Assembly (NCBI GenBank): GCA_023422555.1
Contig: JAFAGQ010000189.1
Location: forward strand, 1-8,299
Reading direction: 5' to 3'
Length of the DNA: 8,299 bases
From: Pseudomonadota bacterium
GTDB taxonomy: Bacteria > Pseudomonadota > Gammaproteobacteria > Burkholderiales > Burkholderiaceae_B
Part shown: positions 1 through 6,379 of the stretch, piece by piece
Layout of the letters: each line of letters begins with the position of its first letter
Numbering within the stretch: the first letter of the stretch is position 1
Notes under the pieces: model-generated
The model's input: only the letters and a program-made list of their open reading frames with translations
What the model was told of the DNA's origin: nothing
Databases searched by the model: none
Translations under genes and position numbers: made by a program

Positions 1-85
1 GAGACGTGTCGCGCGGCAACACATTTGAGTACGCGGGTACCAGAAGAACATCGTCAAAGGTAAGCGCTTTTTGAATGAGACGCAT
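1..85 (-). CDS. guaB: Inosine-5'-monophosphate dehydrogenase, N-terminal fragment (cut by window edge)
   Basis: Reading leftward from an ATG at 85-83 gives 28 residues beginning MRLIQKALTFDDVLLVPAYS and continuing NVLPRDTS before the window ends. The LTFDDVLLVPAYS stretch followed by a PRDTS-like segment is the characteristic amino terminus of bacterial GuaB. The enzyme oxidises IMP to XMP with NAD+, the first committed step to guanine nucleotides in the cytosol. The catalytic Cys loop, CBS domains and carboxy terminus lie outside the window, so completeness cannot be judged. The start is supported by a GGAG Shine-Dalgarno sequence ending 7 bases upstream and by the conserved family start. 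It follows purL on the same strand after 97 bases and has its own promoter, so it can be transcribed independently of purL. Confidence 0.93.
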   Translation of the reverse strand, partial: MRLIQKALTFDDVLLVPAYSNVLPRDTS

Positions 86-96
86 GAAATAACTCC

Positions 97-127
97 GGGC
101 GCAAAGCAAAATTATACGCTTGCGCCC
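97..127. repeat. Inverted repeat enclosing the guaB -10 box (possible operator)
   Basis: GGGCGCAA at 97-104 is repeated in inverted form as TTGCGCCC at 120-127. The arms are 8 bp, or 10 bp if one bulged A is allowed, with a 15-base centre holding the TATAAT -10 box of guaB. Because the predicted transcription start is near 104, the whole structure would not be transcribed from this promoter, so a DNA operator is more natural than an RNA hairpin for guaB. For read-through transcripts from purL it could fold as a stem, but no run of U follows it. No regulator is identified. Confidence 0.5.
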
Positions 128-139
128 AGAGCGAATCAA
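111..139 (-). promoter_or_regulatory. sigma-70 promoter of guaB
   Basis: On the minus strand a TTGATT -35 box (139-134) is separated by exactly 17 bases from a perfect TATAAT -10 box (116-111). Transcription would start near 104, leaving a leader of about 20 bases that carries the GGAG ribosome binding site of guaB. This is the best-looking promoter in the window. The -10 box sits inside the loop of an inverted repeat described separately. Confidence 0.8.
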
Positions 140-182
140 CCGGCTTTGTGCTGTCGCCGGAAAATTCCATGGTTCAGTGGGC

Positions 183-3100
183 TTATCCCAGAGCCACCCG
201 CGCATTCATAAACATGCGCATCCATGGTGTGTAGTCGCCACCGCTGTCCTGCTCACCCCAGGATTGAGGATGCCAGGACATCATGACATTGCGCGTCACC
301 CGCTCGGGATGCGGCATCATGACGGTGAACCGGCCGTCAGCAGTGGTTACCGCAGCGATTCCCTGCGGACTGCCATTGGGATTGGCCGGATAGGCTTCAG
401 TGATAAAACCCTTGCCTGACACATATTGAGCTGCGGTGTGAACCGCCCCGATATCGCCCTGCAGCCCGAAATCGGCAAACCCCTCACCATGCGCAACCGC
501 GATTGGCACACGCGTTCCCTGCATACCGGTGAAGAAGAGCGAAGGCGACTGGGCAATTTGCACCAGACTAAGTCGGGCTTCGTATTTGGCTGACTGGTTG
601 TACGTAAAGCGAGGCCAGTCTTGTGCTCCGGGAATCATATCGGCAAGGGTTGCCAGCATCTGGCAACCGTTACATACGCCAAGCGCCAGGACGTCAGGGC
701 GTGCAAAAAAGCGGGCAAATTGTTCTGACAGCGATGCGTTGTAGCGAATCGTGCGTGCCCACCCTTCTCCGGCGCCCAGAACGTCACCATAACTGAAGCC
801 GCCAACCGCAACCATGGCCTGAAAACCGTCCAGAGACGTGCGTCCTGACAGCAGATCAGTCATATGGACATCATAGGCGTCAAAGCCGCAAGTATCAAAC
901 GCCCAGGCCATTTCAACCTGGCTGTTGCATCCCTGCTCTCGCAGAATGGCAATTTTTGGTCGGATGCCACTTGAAATATAGGGTGCAGCAATCTGCTCCT
1001 GAGGGTCAAACGCAACAACGGCATTCAGACCTGGATCATCACGATCATCCCAGCTGTTCAGCTCGGCAAGTGCACTTGCCGGATTGTCACGCCGTTTCAT
1101 AATTTCGTGGGTGACCTGACTCCAGGCCTTGCCAAGCTCGACCCGATCCAGACCAAAAAGGCGTCTGCCATCGCGATAAAACTCGATCTGGTCAGAGGTA
1201 TTTGGCGCCCCTACGACATTTGAAATACGAGAAAGGCCCGCGGCACGCAGCGCCTGCAACACTTCATCACGCTGTGAGGCTCGAACCTGAATCACGGCCC
1301 CCGCTTCTTCATTAAAGAGTGCCTTGACGGTCAGCTCATTGCGCTGTACCGCAACCTGCTCGGGACGAATCTTGTAGTCGCCCCAGTCTGCCGAGGACTC
1401 ATCAAACGTAAGCATATCAAGGTTGATTGACACACCGACATGGCCGGCGAATGCCATTTCGGCAACCGTGGCCAGCAAACCACCATCAGCCCGGTCATGA
1501 TAGGCGAGCACCAGCCCCCGGTTTACCAGAGAGCGGATGGTCAGGAAAAAGGTTTTCAGCAGCGCGGGCTCATCGATATCAGGTACGGCCGAGCCATACT
1601 GGTCGATGACATTGGAAAGGACCGAACCGGCAAGACGCTGTTTTCCCTGTCCAAGATCGATCAGAATGAGTGTTGAATCTCCCTGATCGGTGATCAGTTG
1701 CGGAGTGACTGTCTTGCGCACATCCGTAACGGGCGCGAACGCCGAAACAATGAGCGACACAGGCGCGACGACTTCGCGCGTTTCACCCTCTTCTTCCCAG
1801 CGGGTACGCATGGACAGCGAATCTTTACCAACAGGAATGGAGAGCCCGATTTCCTGGCACAACTCAGACACTGCACTGACGGTGTCATACAGATCGGCAT
1901 CCTGCCCTTCAAAGCCGCAGGCGGCCATCCAGTTGGCGGATAATTTGATATCTTCCAGCGAAGCGACGTCCGCAGAGACCAGGTTTGTAAGTGCCTCGGC
2001 GACGGCCATGCGGCCGGAGGCAGGCGCATTACCGATTGCCAGTGGCGTACGCTCGCCCATGGACATGGCTTCACCACGAACAGATTCATAGTCTGCCAGC
2101 GTAACCGCGCAGTCGGCAACGGGAATCTGCCAGGGACCGACCATCTGGTCACGTGAGCAGAGTCCGCCTACGGTGCGGTCGCCGATGGTAATCAGAAAAG
2201 ACTTATTGGCGACCGTGGGGTGGCGCATGACCTGCATGGCCAGATCAGCCAGATCAAGGCCTGTGACATCGATCTCTGTGAGATTGCGCGCCTTATGCGT
2301 TGCCTCGCGCTGCATGCGTGGCAGCTTGCCAAGTATCACATCCATAGGAATGTCAACAGGTGCCGGTGATTGTTCACTATGAACGGTAGTGGTAGGCGTG
2401 ACGCCCGGCAGACCCTCGCCGTCAGACACTTTCAGATGACGCTTTGTGGTAGTAACGCCCACCACGGCAAACGGGCAGCGCTCGCGGGCTGCGATCGCTT
2501 CAAAACGCGGCAGATCGTCTGGCAGAATAGCCAGGACGTAACGTTCCTGAGCCTCGTTGCTCCAGATTTCAGCAGCAGACATGCCTGATTCTTCCAGATG
2601 CACCTGCTGCAAATCGAAAATAGCGCCCCTGCCAGCATCATTTACCAGTTCGGGGAAAGCGTTGGACAAACCGCCAGCACCCACATCATGTATGGCGATA
2701 ATCGGGTTATCTTCTTTCAGTTGCCAGCAGCGATCGATGACTTCCTGCGCGCGGCGCTCCAGCTCGGGGTTGCCGCGCTGTACGGAGTCAAAATCCAGTT
2801 GCGCACTATTGCTTCCTGCACTCATGGAAGAGGCAGCGCCACCGCCCATGCCGATACGCATGCCGGGACCGCCCAGCTGGATCAGCAATGCTTCACCTGG
2901 AATCACATCTTTATGGGTAAGTGCCGCATCAATACTACCCAGGCCGCCCGCAATCATGATGGGCTTATGGTAACCCCAGCGTACGCCATCAACGGTTTGT
3001 TCGAAGGTACGGAAGTAACCCAGCAGATTGGGACGTCCGAATTCGTTATTGAACGCTGCACCGCCAATGGGACCCTCAATCATGATATCCAAAGGACTGG

Positions 3101-4244
3101 CAATACGATCCGGCATGCCATAGGCAGCTGCTTCACGAGATTCGGGAAGCTCGGGCAGATTCAGGTTGGAAACGGTAAAACCGGTGAGTCCGGCTTTGGG
3201 TTTGGAACCCCGCCCGGTGGCGCCTTCATCACGGATTTCGCCGCCAGCGCCCGTGGCCGCTCCCGGGAATGGAGCAATTGCCGTGGGGTGGTTATGTGTT
3301 TCCACTTTCATAAGTGTATGTGTCAGGCGGACATGGCGATCGTACTTTGGCGCCTCCGTCGCGGATGCATTCCCATCGTAGCCGGCATAAAACCGGCTGG
3401 CGGTCCCTCCTTCCATGACTGCAGCATTATCTGAATACGCCACAATCGTACCCTTAGGCTGTGCCGCATGCGTCTTGCGAATCATGCCGAAGAGAGTGTC
3501 TTCCTGTTCCTGGCCATCGATTTCCCAGCTGGCGTTGAAAATCTTGTGCCGACAATGTTCGCTGTTCGCCTGCGCGAACATCATCAGCTCAACGTCTGTA
3601 GGATTACGGCCAAGATCGCTGAATGACTTGTGCAAATAATCGATCTCGACATCCGAGAGCGCCAGCCCAAGCTGCTGGTTGGCCGATTCCAGTGCCAATC
3701 TGCCCTGCTCCAGAACCGGAATTTGTGTTTGAGGCTTGCCGGCCAGTGTCTCCATGAGCACAGACGCGTCGAACGCGGCGTCCACAACGTATTCTGTCAT
3801 GCGATCATGAATAAGGGAGGCGATCTGCGTGCGTTGCTCTGGCGTTAGTTTTTTTGCACCCAGCAGGCCCTTTCTTGCGACAAACCGATATTCAGTACCA
3901 CGCTCTATGCGTCGCACCGCCGTCAGGCCGCAATTGTGTGCGATGTCCGTGGCTTTGCTGGCCCACGGGGAGATGGTTCCCAGCCGGGGCAATACGCGTA
4001 TGACAAGTGCATCGTCTGCGGGTACCTCTTCGACGCGGCTCCCATAAGTTAACAGCTGCGTAAGACGTGCCTGGTCTTCTGGTGCGACAGTACCCTCGGT
4101 AAAAACATGATGCTCGTAACGCGCGATCACGTCCTGTACCGGTATGCCCGCCTGCGCAAGTGCCGCAAGCAGTCGCTCTTTTCTGAAAGGAGTCAGGGCG
4201 GCGCCGCCGTATGCAATCTGATGGTGATGATGAGTGTCTGACAC
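183..4244 (-). CDS. purL: Phosphoribosylformylglycinamidine synthase, large single-chain form (FGAM synthase)
   Basis: PurL converts FGAR, glutamine and ATP to FGAM, glutamate, ADP and phosphate in cytosolic de novo purine synthesis. From the GTG at 4244 the protein has 1353 residues; the E. coli form has about 1295. Visible in order: a PurS-like N-terminal region to about residue 160; a linker; the synthetase core with FAQANSEHCRH (223-233), KVETHNH (313-319), GGEIRDEGATGRG (334-346), NNEFGRP (399-405) and HDVGAGGLSN (519-528); a second synthetase half with PVGKDSLSMRT (804-814); and a class I glutaminase domain from about 1095 with nucleophile Cys1191 (GVCNGCQM) and His1312/Glu1314 (PHPE). 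An insert near 950-970 containing ADWGDYKIRPEQ matches my recollection of beta-proteobacterial PurLs. No in-frame ATG precedes the first conserved motifs. GTG 4244 gives a start MSDTHHHHQIAYGG that matches family N-termini in length, but no clear ribosome binding site precedes it. GTG 4310 would add 22 residues. The gene is intact; only its start is uncertain. Confidence 0.95.
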   Translation of the reverse strand: MSDTHHHHQIAYGGAALTPFRKERLLAALAQAGIPVQDVIARYEHHVFTEGTVAPEDQARLTQLLTYGSRVEEVPADDALVIRVLPRLGTISPWASKATDIAHNCGLTAVRRIERGTEYRFVARKGLLGAKKLTPEQRTQIASLIHDRMTEYVVDAAFDASVLMETLAGKPQTQIPVLEQGRLALESANQQLGLALSDVEIDYLHKSFSDLGRNPTDVELMMFAQANSEHCRHKIFNASWEIDGQEQEDTLFGMIRKTHAAQPKGTIVAYSDNAAVMEGGTASRFYAGYDGNASATEAPKYDRHVRLTHTLMKVETHNHPTAIAPFPGAATGAGGEIRDEGATGRGSKPKAGLTGFTVSNLNLPELPESREAAAYGMPDRIASPLDIMIEGPIGGAAFNNEFGRPNLLGYFRTFEQTVDGVRWGYHKPIMIAGGLGSIDAALTHKDVIPGEALLIQLGGPGMRIGMGGGAASSMSAGSNSAQLDFDSVQRGNPELERRAQEVIDRCWQLKEDNPIIAIHDVGAGGLSNAFPELVNDAGRGAIFDLQQVHLEESGMSAAEIWSNEAQERYVLAILPDDLPRFEAIAARERCPFAVVGVTTTKRHLKVSDGEGLPGVTPTTTVHSEQSPAPVDIPMDVILGKLPRMQREATHKARNLTEIDVTGLDLADLAMQVMRHPTVANKSFLITIGDRTVGGLCSRDQMVGPWQIPVADCAVTLADYESVRGEAMSMGERTPLAIGNAPASGRMAVAEALTNLVSADVASLEDIKLSANWMAACGFEGQDADLYDTVSAVSELCQEIGLSIPVGKDSLSMRTRWEEEGETREVVAPVSLIVSAFAPVTDVRKTVTPQLITDQGDSTLILIDLGQGKQRLAGSVLSNVIDQYGSAVPDIDEPALLKTFFLTIRSLVNRGLVLAYHDRADGGLLATVAEMAFAGHVGVSINLDMLTFDESSADWGDYKIRPEQVAVQRNELTVKALFNEEAGAVIQVRASQRDEVLQALRAAGLSRISNVVGAPNTSDQIEFYRDGRRLFGLDRVELGKAWSQVTHEIMKRRDNPASALAELNSWDDRDDPGLNAVVAFDPQEQIAAPYISSGIRPKIAILREQGCNSQVEMAWAFDTCGFDAYDVHMTDLLSGRTSLDGFQAMVAVGGFSYGDVLGAGEGWARTIRYNASLSEQFARFFARPDVLALGVCNGCQMLATLADMIPGAQDWPRFTYNQSAKYEARLSLVQIAQSPSLFFTGMQGTRVPIAVAHGEGFADFGLQGDIGAVHTAAQYVSGKGFITEAYPANPNGSPQGIAAVTTADGRFTVMMPHPERVTRNVMMSWHPQSWGEQDSGGDYTPWMRMFMNARVALG

Positions 4245-4428
4245 AATGAATACCGGATGAATGGAAAATAGCCTGAAAGGAAAGCAATATTTTATCGTTC
4301 TCCTTCTCACTCATGCGAGATAACCCTGCAATTGCGACATTTACCTAAATTTCGGGTGCTGAAAATATTTGATACAACTTCGATTGAATTAACGTAATTT
4401 GCAGGACAATGCGGACATCGTCGGCGAA

Positions 4429-4434
4429 ATTATA
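4429..4434 (-). promoter_or_regulatory. Candidate -10 box for purL
   Basis: A perfect TATAAT reads leftward at 4434-4429. No good -35 box stands 16 to 18 bases upstream, so the promoter may depend on an activator or the call may be wrong in this AT-rich DNA. If used, transcription would start near 4422 and give purL an unusually long leader of about 178 bases before the GTG at 4244. Confidence 0.4.
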
Positions 4435-4445
4435 TCTAAATACAT

Positions 4446-4456
4446 GCAAATATTGC
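4446..4456. repeat. Short dyad GCAA-ATA-TTGC upstream of purL
   Basis: GCAA (4446-4449) and TTGC (4453-4456) form a perfect dyad with a 3-base centre, flanked by ATGCA at 4444-4448 and TGCAT at 4460-4464. It overlaps the place where the -35 box of the candidate purL promoter would lie. It could be a regulator site, but 4-bp arms in AT-rich DNA can occur by chance. Confidence 0.25.
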
Positions 4457-4541
4457 TTATGCATCTGATCCAACTACTTAAGAACGAATTTAGAAATCGC
4501 CCCTAACCCATTAATAAATATATTTTTTTTAAATTTTTATT

Positions 4542-4547
4542 TATAAT
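4542..4547 (+). promoter_or_regulatory. Candidate -10 box for pbpG
   Basis: A perfect TATAAT lies 38 bases before the pbpG ATG, inside a 39-base run of pure A/T. No recognisable -35 box is present at 16 to 18 bases; the upstream A/T tracts could act like an UP element. Transcription would start near 4554, leaving a leader of about 30 bases without an obvious Shine-Dalgarno sequence. Confidence 0.5.
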
Positions 4548-4584
4548 TGCGCAGACCCTGATCCAATTTGTTCGTGACGATCCT

Positions 4585-5496
4585 ATGCAAAAATTTCTAA
4601 GAAAAACGCTGGCCGCGTGCCTAGCCGTTGTGCTGTCTGCGGGTTCCATTGTACCTGTTTCCAGCTTCGCGCAGGAAGATGATGGCGGTCAGACATACGA
4701 TGCCCTTCCTCTTGCCAGCACCGTTGTCGGCCAGGCCGATAATGGTGGTATCGTACGCTCCCAGGTCGCCTATGTGGTTGACCTGACCGACAACCGCGTT
4801 CTGTACTCCAAAAACTCCGACGTCATCCGTCCCATTGCGTCCATCAGTAAGCTGATGACAGCACTGATCATTACCACAGCCAACCTGAACATGAACGAGC
4901 AAATCATGGTCACGGCTGACGATGTGGATCGCGTCAAGAAATCCGCTTCGCGTTTGTCGGTTGGCACGGTCCTTACTCGTAAGGAATTGCTGCACCTTGC
5001 ACTGATGTCTTCTGAAAATCGGGCCGCCCATGCGCTTGGACGCACCTATCCCGGCGGTCTGGATGCCTTTGTACGTGAAATGAACAGCCGCGCTCGTCAG
5101 CTGGGTATGACACGCACCCGCTTTATGGAACCCACTGGCCTGTCTCCGCAGAATGTCTCTTCTCCGCGCGATCTGGTCCGGCTGATGCAGGCCGTTCACC
5201 AGCAACCACTGATCCGTGAATTTACAACCAGCGACAAATACGAAATTGTGACCAGTAATGGTCGGGAACAACGTTATCGCAATACCAATCGCCTGATTCG
5301 CAATAGCAACTGGAATATTCTGCTTTCCAAAACAGGTTATATCCGTGAAGCCGGCGATTGCCTGGTTATGATGACTGAAATGGACCATCGGCCAGTTGCC
5401 GTCGTATTACTGAACGCAGACGGTGGTCTGACCCGCTTTGCTGATGCGGTCCGGGTCAGACACATGGTTCAGCAGGATTATCCTACCCTGCTCTAA
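4585..5496 (+). CDS. pbpG: D-alanyl-D-alanine endopeptidase (penicillin-binding protein 7 family, peptidase S11)
   Basis: This 303-residue protein is a low-molecular-weight penicillin-binding protein of the S11 family, expected to cut D-Ala-meso-diaminopimelate cross-links in periplasmic peptidoglycan. Residues 1-29 form a signal peptide: basic start (MQKFLRK), hydrophobic core, and a probable signal peptidase I site after SFA. All three serine-penicillin-recognition motifs are present in order: SISK at 86-89 with nucleophile Ser86 and Lys89, SEN at 143-145, and KTG at 249-251. Its length is close to the roughly 310 residues of E. coli PbpG, and the long C-terminal extension with amphipathic anchor typical of DacA-type carboxypeptidases is absent, which favours the endopeptidase branch. 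The ATG is the only suitable start for the signal peptide, although the ribosome binding site is poor. It is divergent from purL and ends before an intrinsic terminator, so it is probably monocistronic. Confidence 0.92.
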   Translation: MQKFLRKTLAACLAVVLSAGSIVPVSSFAQEDDGGQTYDALPLASTVVGQADNGGIVRSQVAYVVDLTDNRVLYSKNSDVIRPIASISKLMTALIITTANLNMNEQIMVTADDVDRVKKSASRLSVGTVLTRKELLHLALMSSENRAAHALGRTYPGGLDAFVREMNSRARQLGMTRTRFMEPTGLSPQNVSSPRDLVRLMQAVHQQPLIREFTTSDKYEIVTSNGREQRYRNTNRLIRNSNWNILLSKTGYIREAGDCLVMMTEMDHRPVAVVLLNADGGLTRFADAVRVRHMVQQDYPTLL

Positions 5497-5525
5497 GTCT
5501 CACCAACAGATCACGCGTCTTATAA

Positions 5526-5549
5526 CGGAATGCCCCATGGGGTGTTCCG
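5526..5549. repeat. Inverted repeat in the pbpG/hydrolase convergent gap
   Basis: CGGAATGCCC and GGGTGTTCCG can pair around a CATG loop, with two G-U type wobbles on the plus-strand RNA. On the plus strand no T run follows. On the minus strand it is followed by TTATAAG, so it may be a weak terminator for the hydrolase-like gene reading leftward. Confidence 0.4.
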
Positions 5550-5557
5550 GGATCTAC

Positions 5558-5587
5558 CGGGTAGCCTTCTGGCTGCCCGTTTACTTT
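5558..5587 (+). terminator. Rho-independent terminator of pbpG
   Basis: CGGGTAGCC and GGCTGCCCG form a 9-bp stem (one G-U pair) around a TTCT tetraloop, directly followed by TTTACTTT. It begins 61 bases after the pbpG stop codon, which makes it a convincing intrinsic terminator for the plus strand. On the minus strand no U-rich tail follows, so it is probably one-directional. Confidence 0.75.
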
Positions 5588-5606
5588 GCCCGACTGTTTT
5601 TTATCT

Positions 5607-6317
5607 TCAGTGAAGTGAGGCATCCGATTCGCGGTTCGTCGCCTCTCCCTCGGGCTTCTCCGCCTCACCTGCATAGCGCCAATATCTGAGCGGTACACAT
5701 GTTTTCAGTCTTTCGAACATTTTGCCAATCAGAATCTCGCTGAACGAATCTCCCGTATTCATGGCTATATCAATCGTGGCATCGGCCTGCAACTGGGCCA
5801 TGTGATCATGGGCTTCGCGCGCACGATTCGACGGCACAACAAGATCCCGGTCTGCATGCAGCAAATGAATCGTCGTATCCAGAGTAAGTTCAAGCGGATA
5901 AGCCGGAAATCTGGCACCGAAAGTGATGAGTCGGCTTGCCACGGGCTCGTCAAGTAGCGTGAGACCGAGCACAAGATTACCGGCCATACCCACTCCGATC
6001 ACAGCCGTGGCTTCACTGAGCACACCGTGAGTCCTCTGGCTGCTGCGAATGTCCTGCTCAAGTGCCTGTATGCCGGCCCCCAGACGCGAGGCAAGATTTG
6101 CGTCCGTTTCGCCTTCTTCAGGATTAAGCCACGTCGTGTCTTCACCCAGTTTAATGGTCGCCATCTGTATTACCGCATCTGGAAATTCTGTGCGGATGGC
6201 ACCGAGAAGAAACGGCATATTGGTGGCCTGGAAACTTTCGTCATTCAGGATAAAAAAGAGCTGGCCGTGAGCCTCACCTTCCGGGAGAAGAATCTGGGAA
6301 GTGTTTATTTCCGTCAT
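5607..6317 (-). CDS. YpfH-like alpha/beta-hydrolase fold protein lacking the catalytic Ser and His (probable pseudoenzyme)
   Basis: The 236-residue product resembles the YpfH/carboxylesterase branch of alpha/beta hydrolases when compared from memory. Matching stretches are EFPDAVI (44-50), AVIGVG (105-110), IHLLHADRDLVVP (150-162) and VPLRYW (208-213). The catalytic positions are altered. The GxSxG elbow reads GVGMA (108-112), putting Gly110 where the nucleophile Ser should be. The HG oxyanion motif after the first strand reads LND (24-26). The usual GH near the end reads GD (189-190). Asp158 remains. The fold therefore looks kept while the chemistry looks lost, pointing to a binding or regulatory role, though no function can be named. 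The frame is open throughout, so it is not an ordinary pseudogene. The ATG at 6317 is chosen because GGAG sits 6 bases upstream; an earlier start at 6365 lacks this and adds a poor 16-residue extension. It is cytosolic (no signal peptide) and divergent from yqeY. Confidence 0.72.
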   Translation of the reverse strand: MTEINTSQILLPEGEAHGQLFFILNDESFQATNMPFLLGAIRTEFPDAVIQMATIKLGEDTTWLNPEEGETDANLASRLGAGIQALEQDIRSSQRTHGVLSEATAVIGVGMAGNLVLGLTLLDEPVASRLITFGARFPAYPLELTLDTTIHLLHADRDLVVPSNRAREAHDHMAQLQADATIDIAMNTGDSFSEILIGKMFERLKTCVPLRYWRYAGEAEKPEGEATNRESDASLH

Positions 6318-6323
6318 ATATGT

Positions 6324-6327
6324 CTCC
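6324..6327 (-). promoter_or_regulatory. Ribosome binding site that fixes the start of the YpfH-like gene
   Basis: On the minus strand CGGAG stands 6 bases before the ATG at 6317, an ideal Shine-Dalgarno arrangement. It is the reason for preferring this start over the in-frame upstream start at 6365. Confidence 0.75.
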
Positions 6328-6340
6328 GAAAAAGTTATGC

Positions 6341-6346
6341 CATAAT
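6341..6346 (+). promoter_or_regulatory. Candidate -10 box for yqeY in the 62-base divergent gap
   Basis: CATAAT (5 of 6 to the consensus) lies 33 bases before the yqeY ATG and is part of the 9-base palindrome CATAATATG, so it also offers a TATTAT-like -10 on the minus strand for the YpfH-like gene. Neither direction has a good -35 box. Both genes must be served from this short gap unless transcribed from further away. Confidence 0.3.
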
Positions 6347-6379
6347 ATGTCTCTAATCTTACCATTCCGGAATCAATCC

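Larger units (their letters stand above)
4245..4584. promoter_or_regulatory. AT-rich divergent intergenic region between purL and pbpG
   Basis: This 340-base region (shorter by 66 if purL starts at 4310) separates divergent purL and pbpG and carries no convincing gene. It holds a consensus -10 box on each strand, an 11-bp dyad at 4446-4456 and a run of 39 bases (4510-4548) with no G or C, including eight consecutive T at 4523-4530. An AAGGAG on the minus strand lies near 4300, too far from the chosen purL start to serve it. I see no riboswitch fold that I can name. Confidence 0.6.

Noticed and set aside
140..160. CCGGC...GCCGG hairpin between purL and guaB as a purL terminator
   Set aside because: Only 5 bp with an 11-base loop and no real T run after it on the minus strand; it also overlaps the -35 area of the guaB promoter.
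2598..3434. Open frame of 278 codons on the plus strand within purL
   Set aside because: It lies entirely opposite the conserved synthetase core of purL, has no family-like motif I recognise and no ribosome binding site; it is a reverse-strand shadow of a constrained gene.
3892..4314. Frame starting at ATG 4314 on the minus strand, with an AAGGAG close to its start
   Set aside because: The AAGGAG lies inside this frame rather than before it, the frame overlaps purL in another register, and the product is Arg-rich and low in recognisable structure, typical of an off-frame reading.
4621..5388. Open frame of 255 codons on the minus strand opposite pbpG
   Set aside because: It mirrors the pbpG coding sequence, which has all three catalytic motifs and a signal peptide; the reverse product shows no recognisable domain.
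5607..6365. Longer version of the YpfH-like protein starting at 6365
   Set aside because: The first 16 residues show no similarity to the family, and the ATG at 6317 has an ideal ribosome binding site; the longer form would nearly meet the yqeY start.
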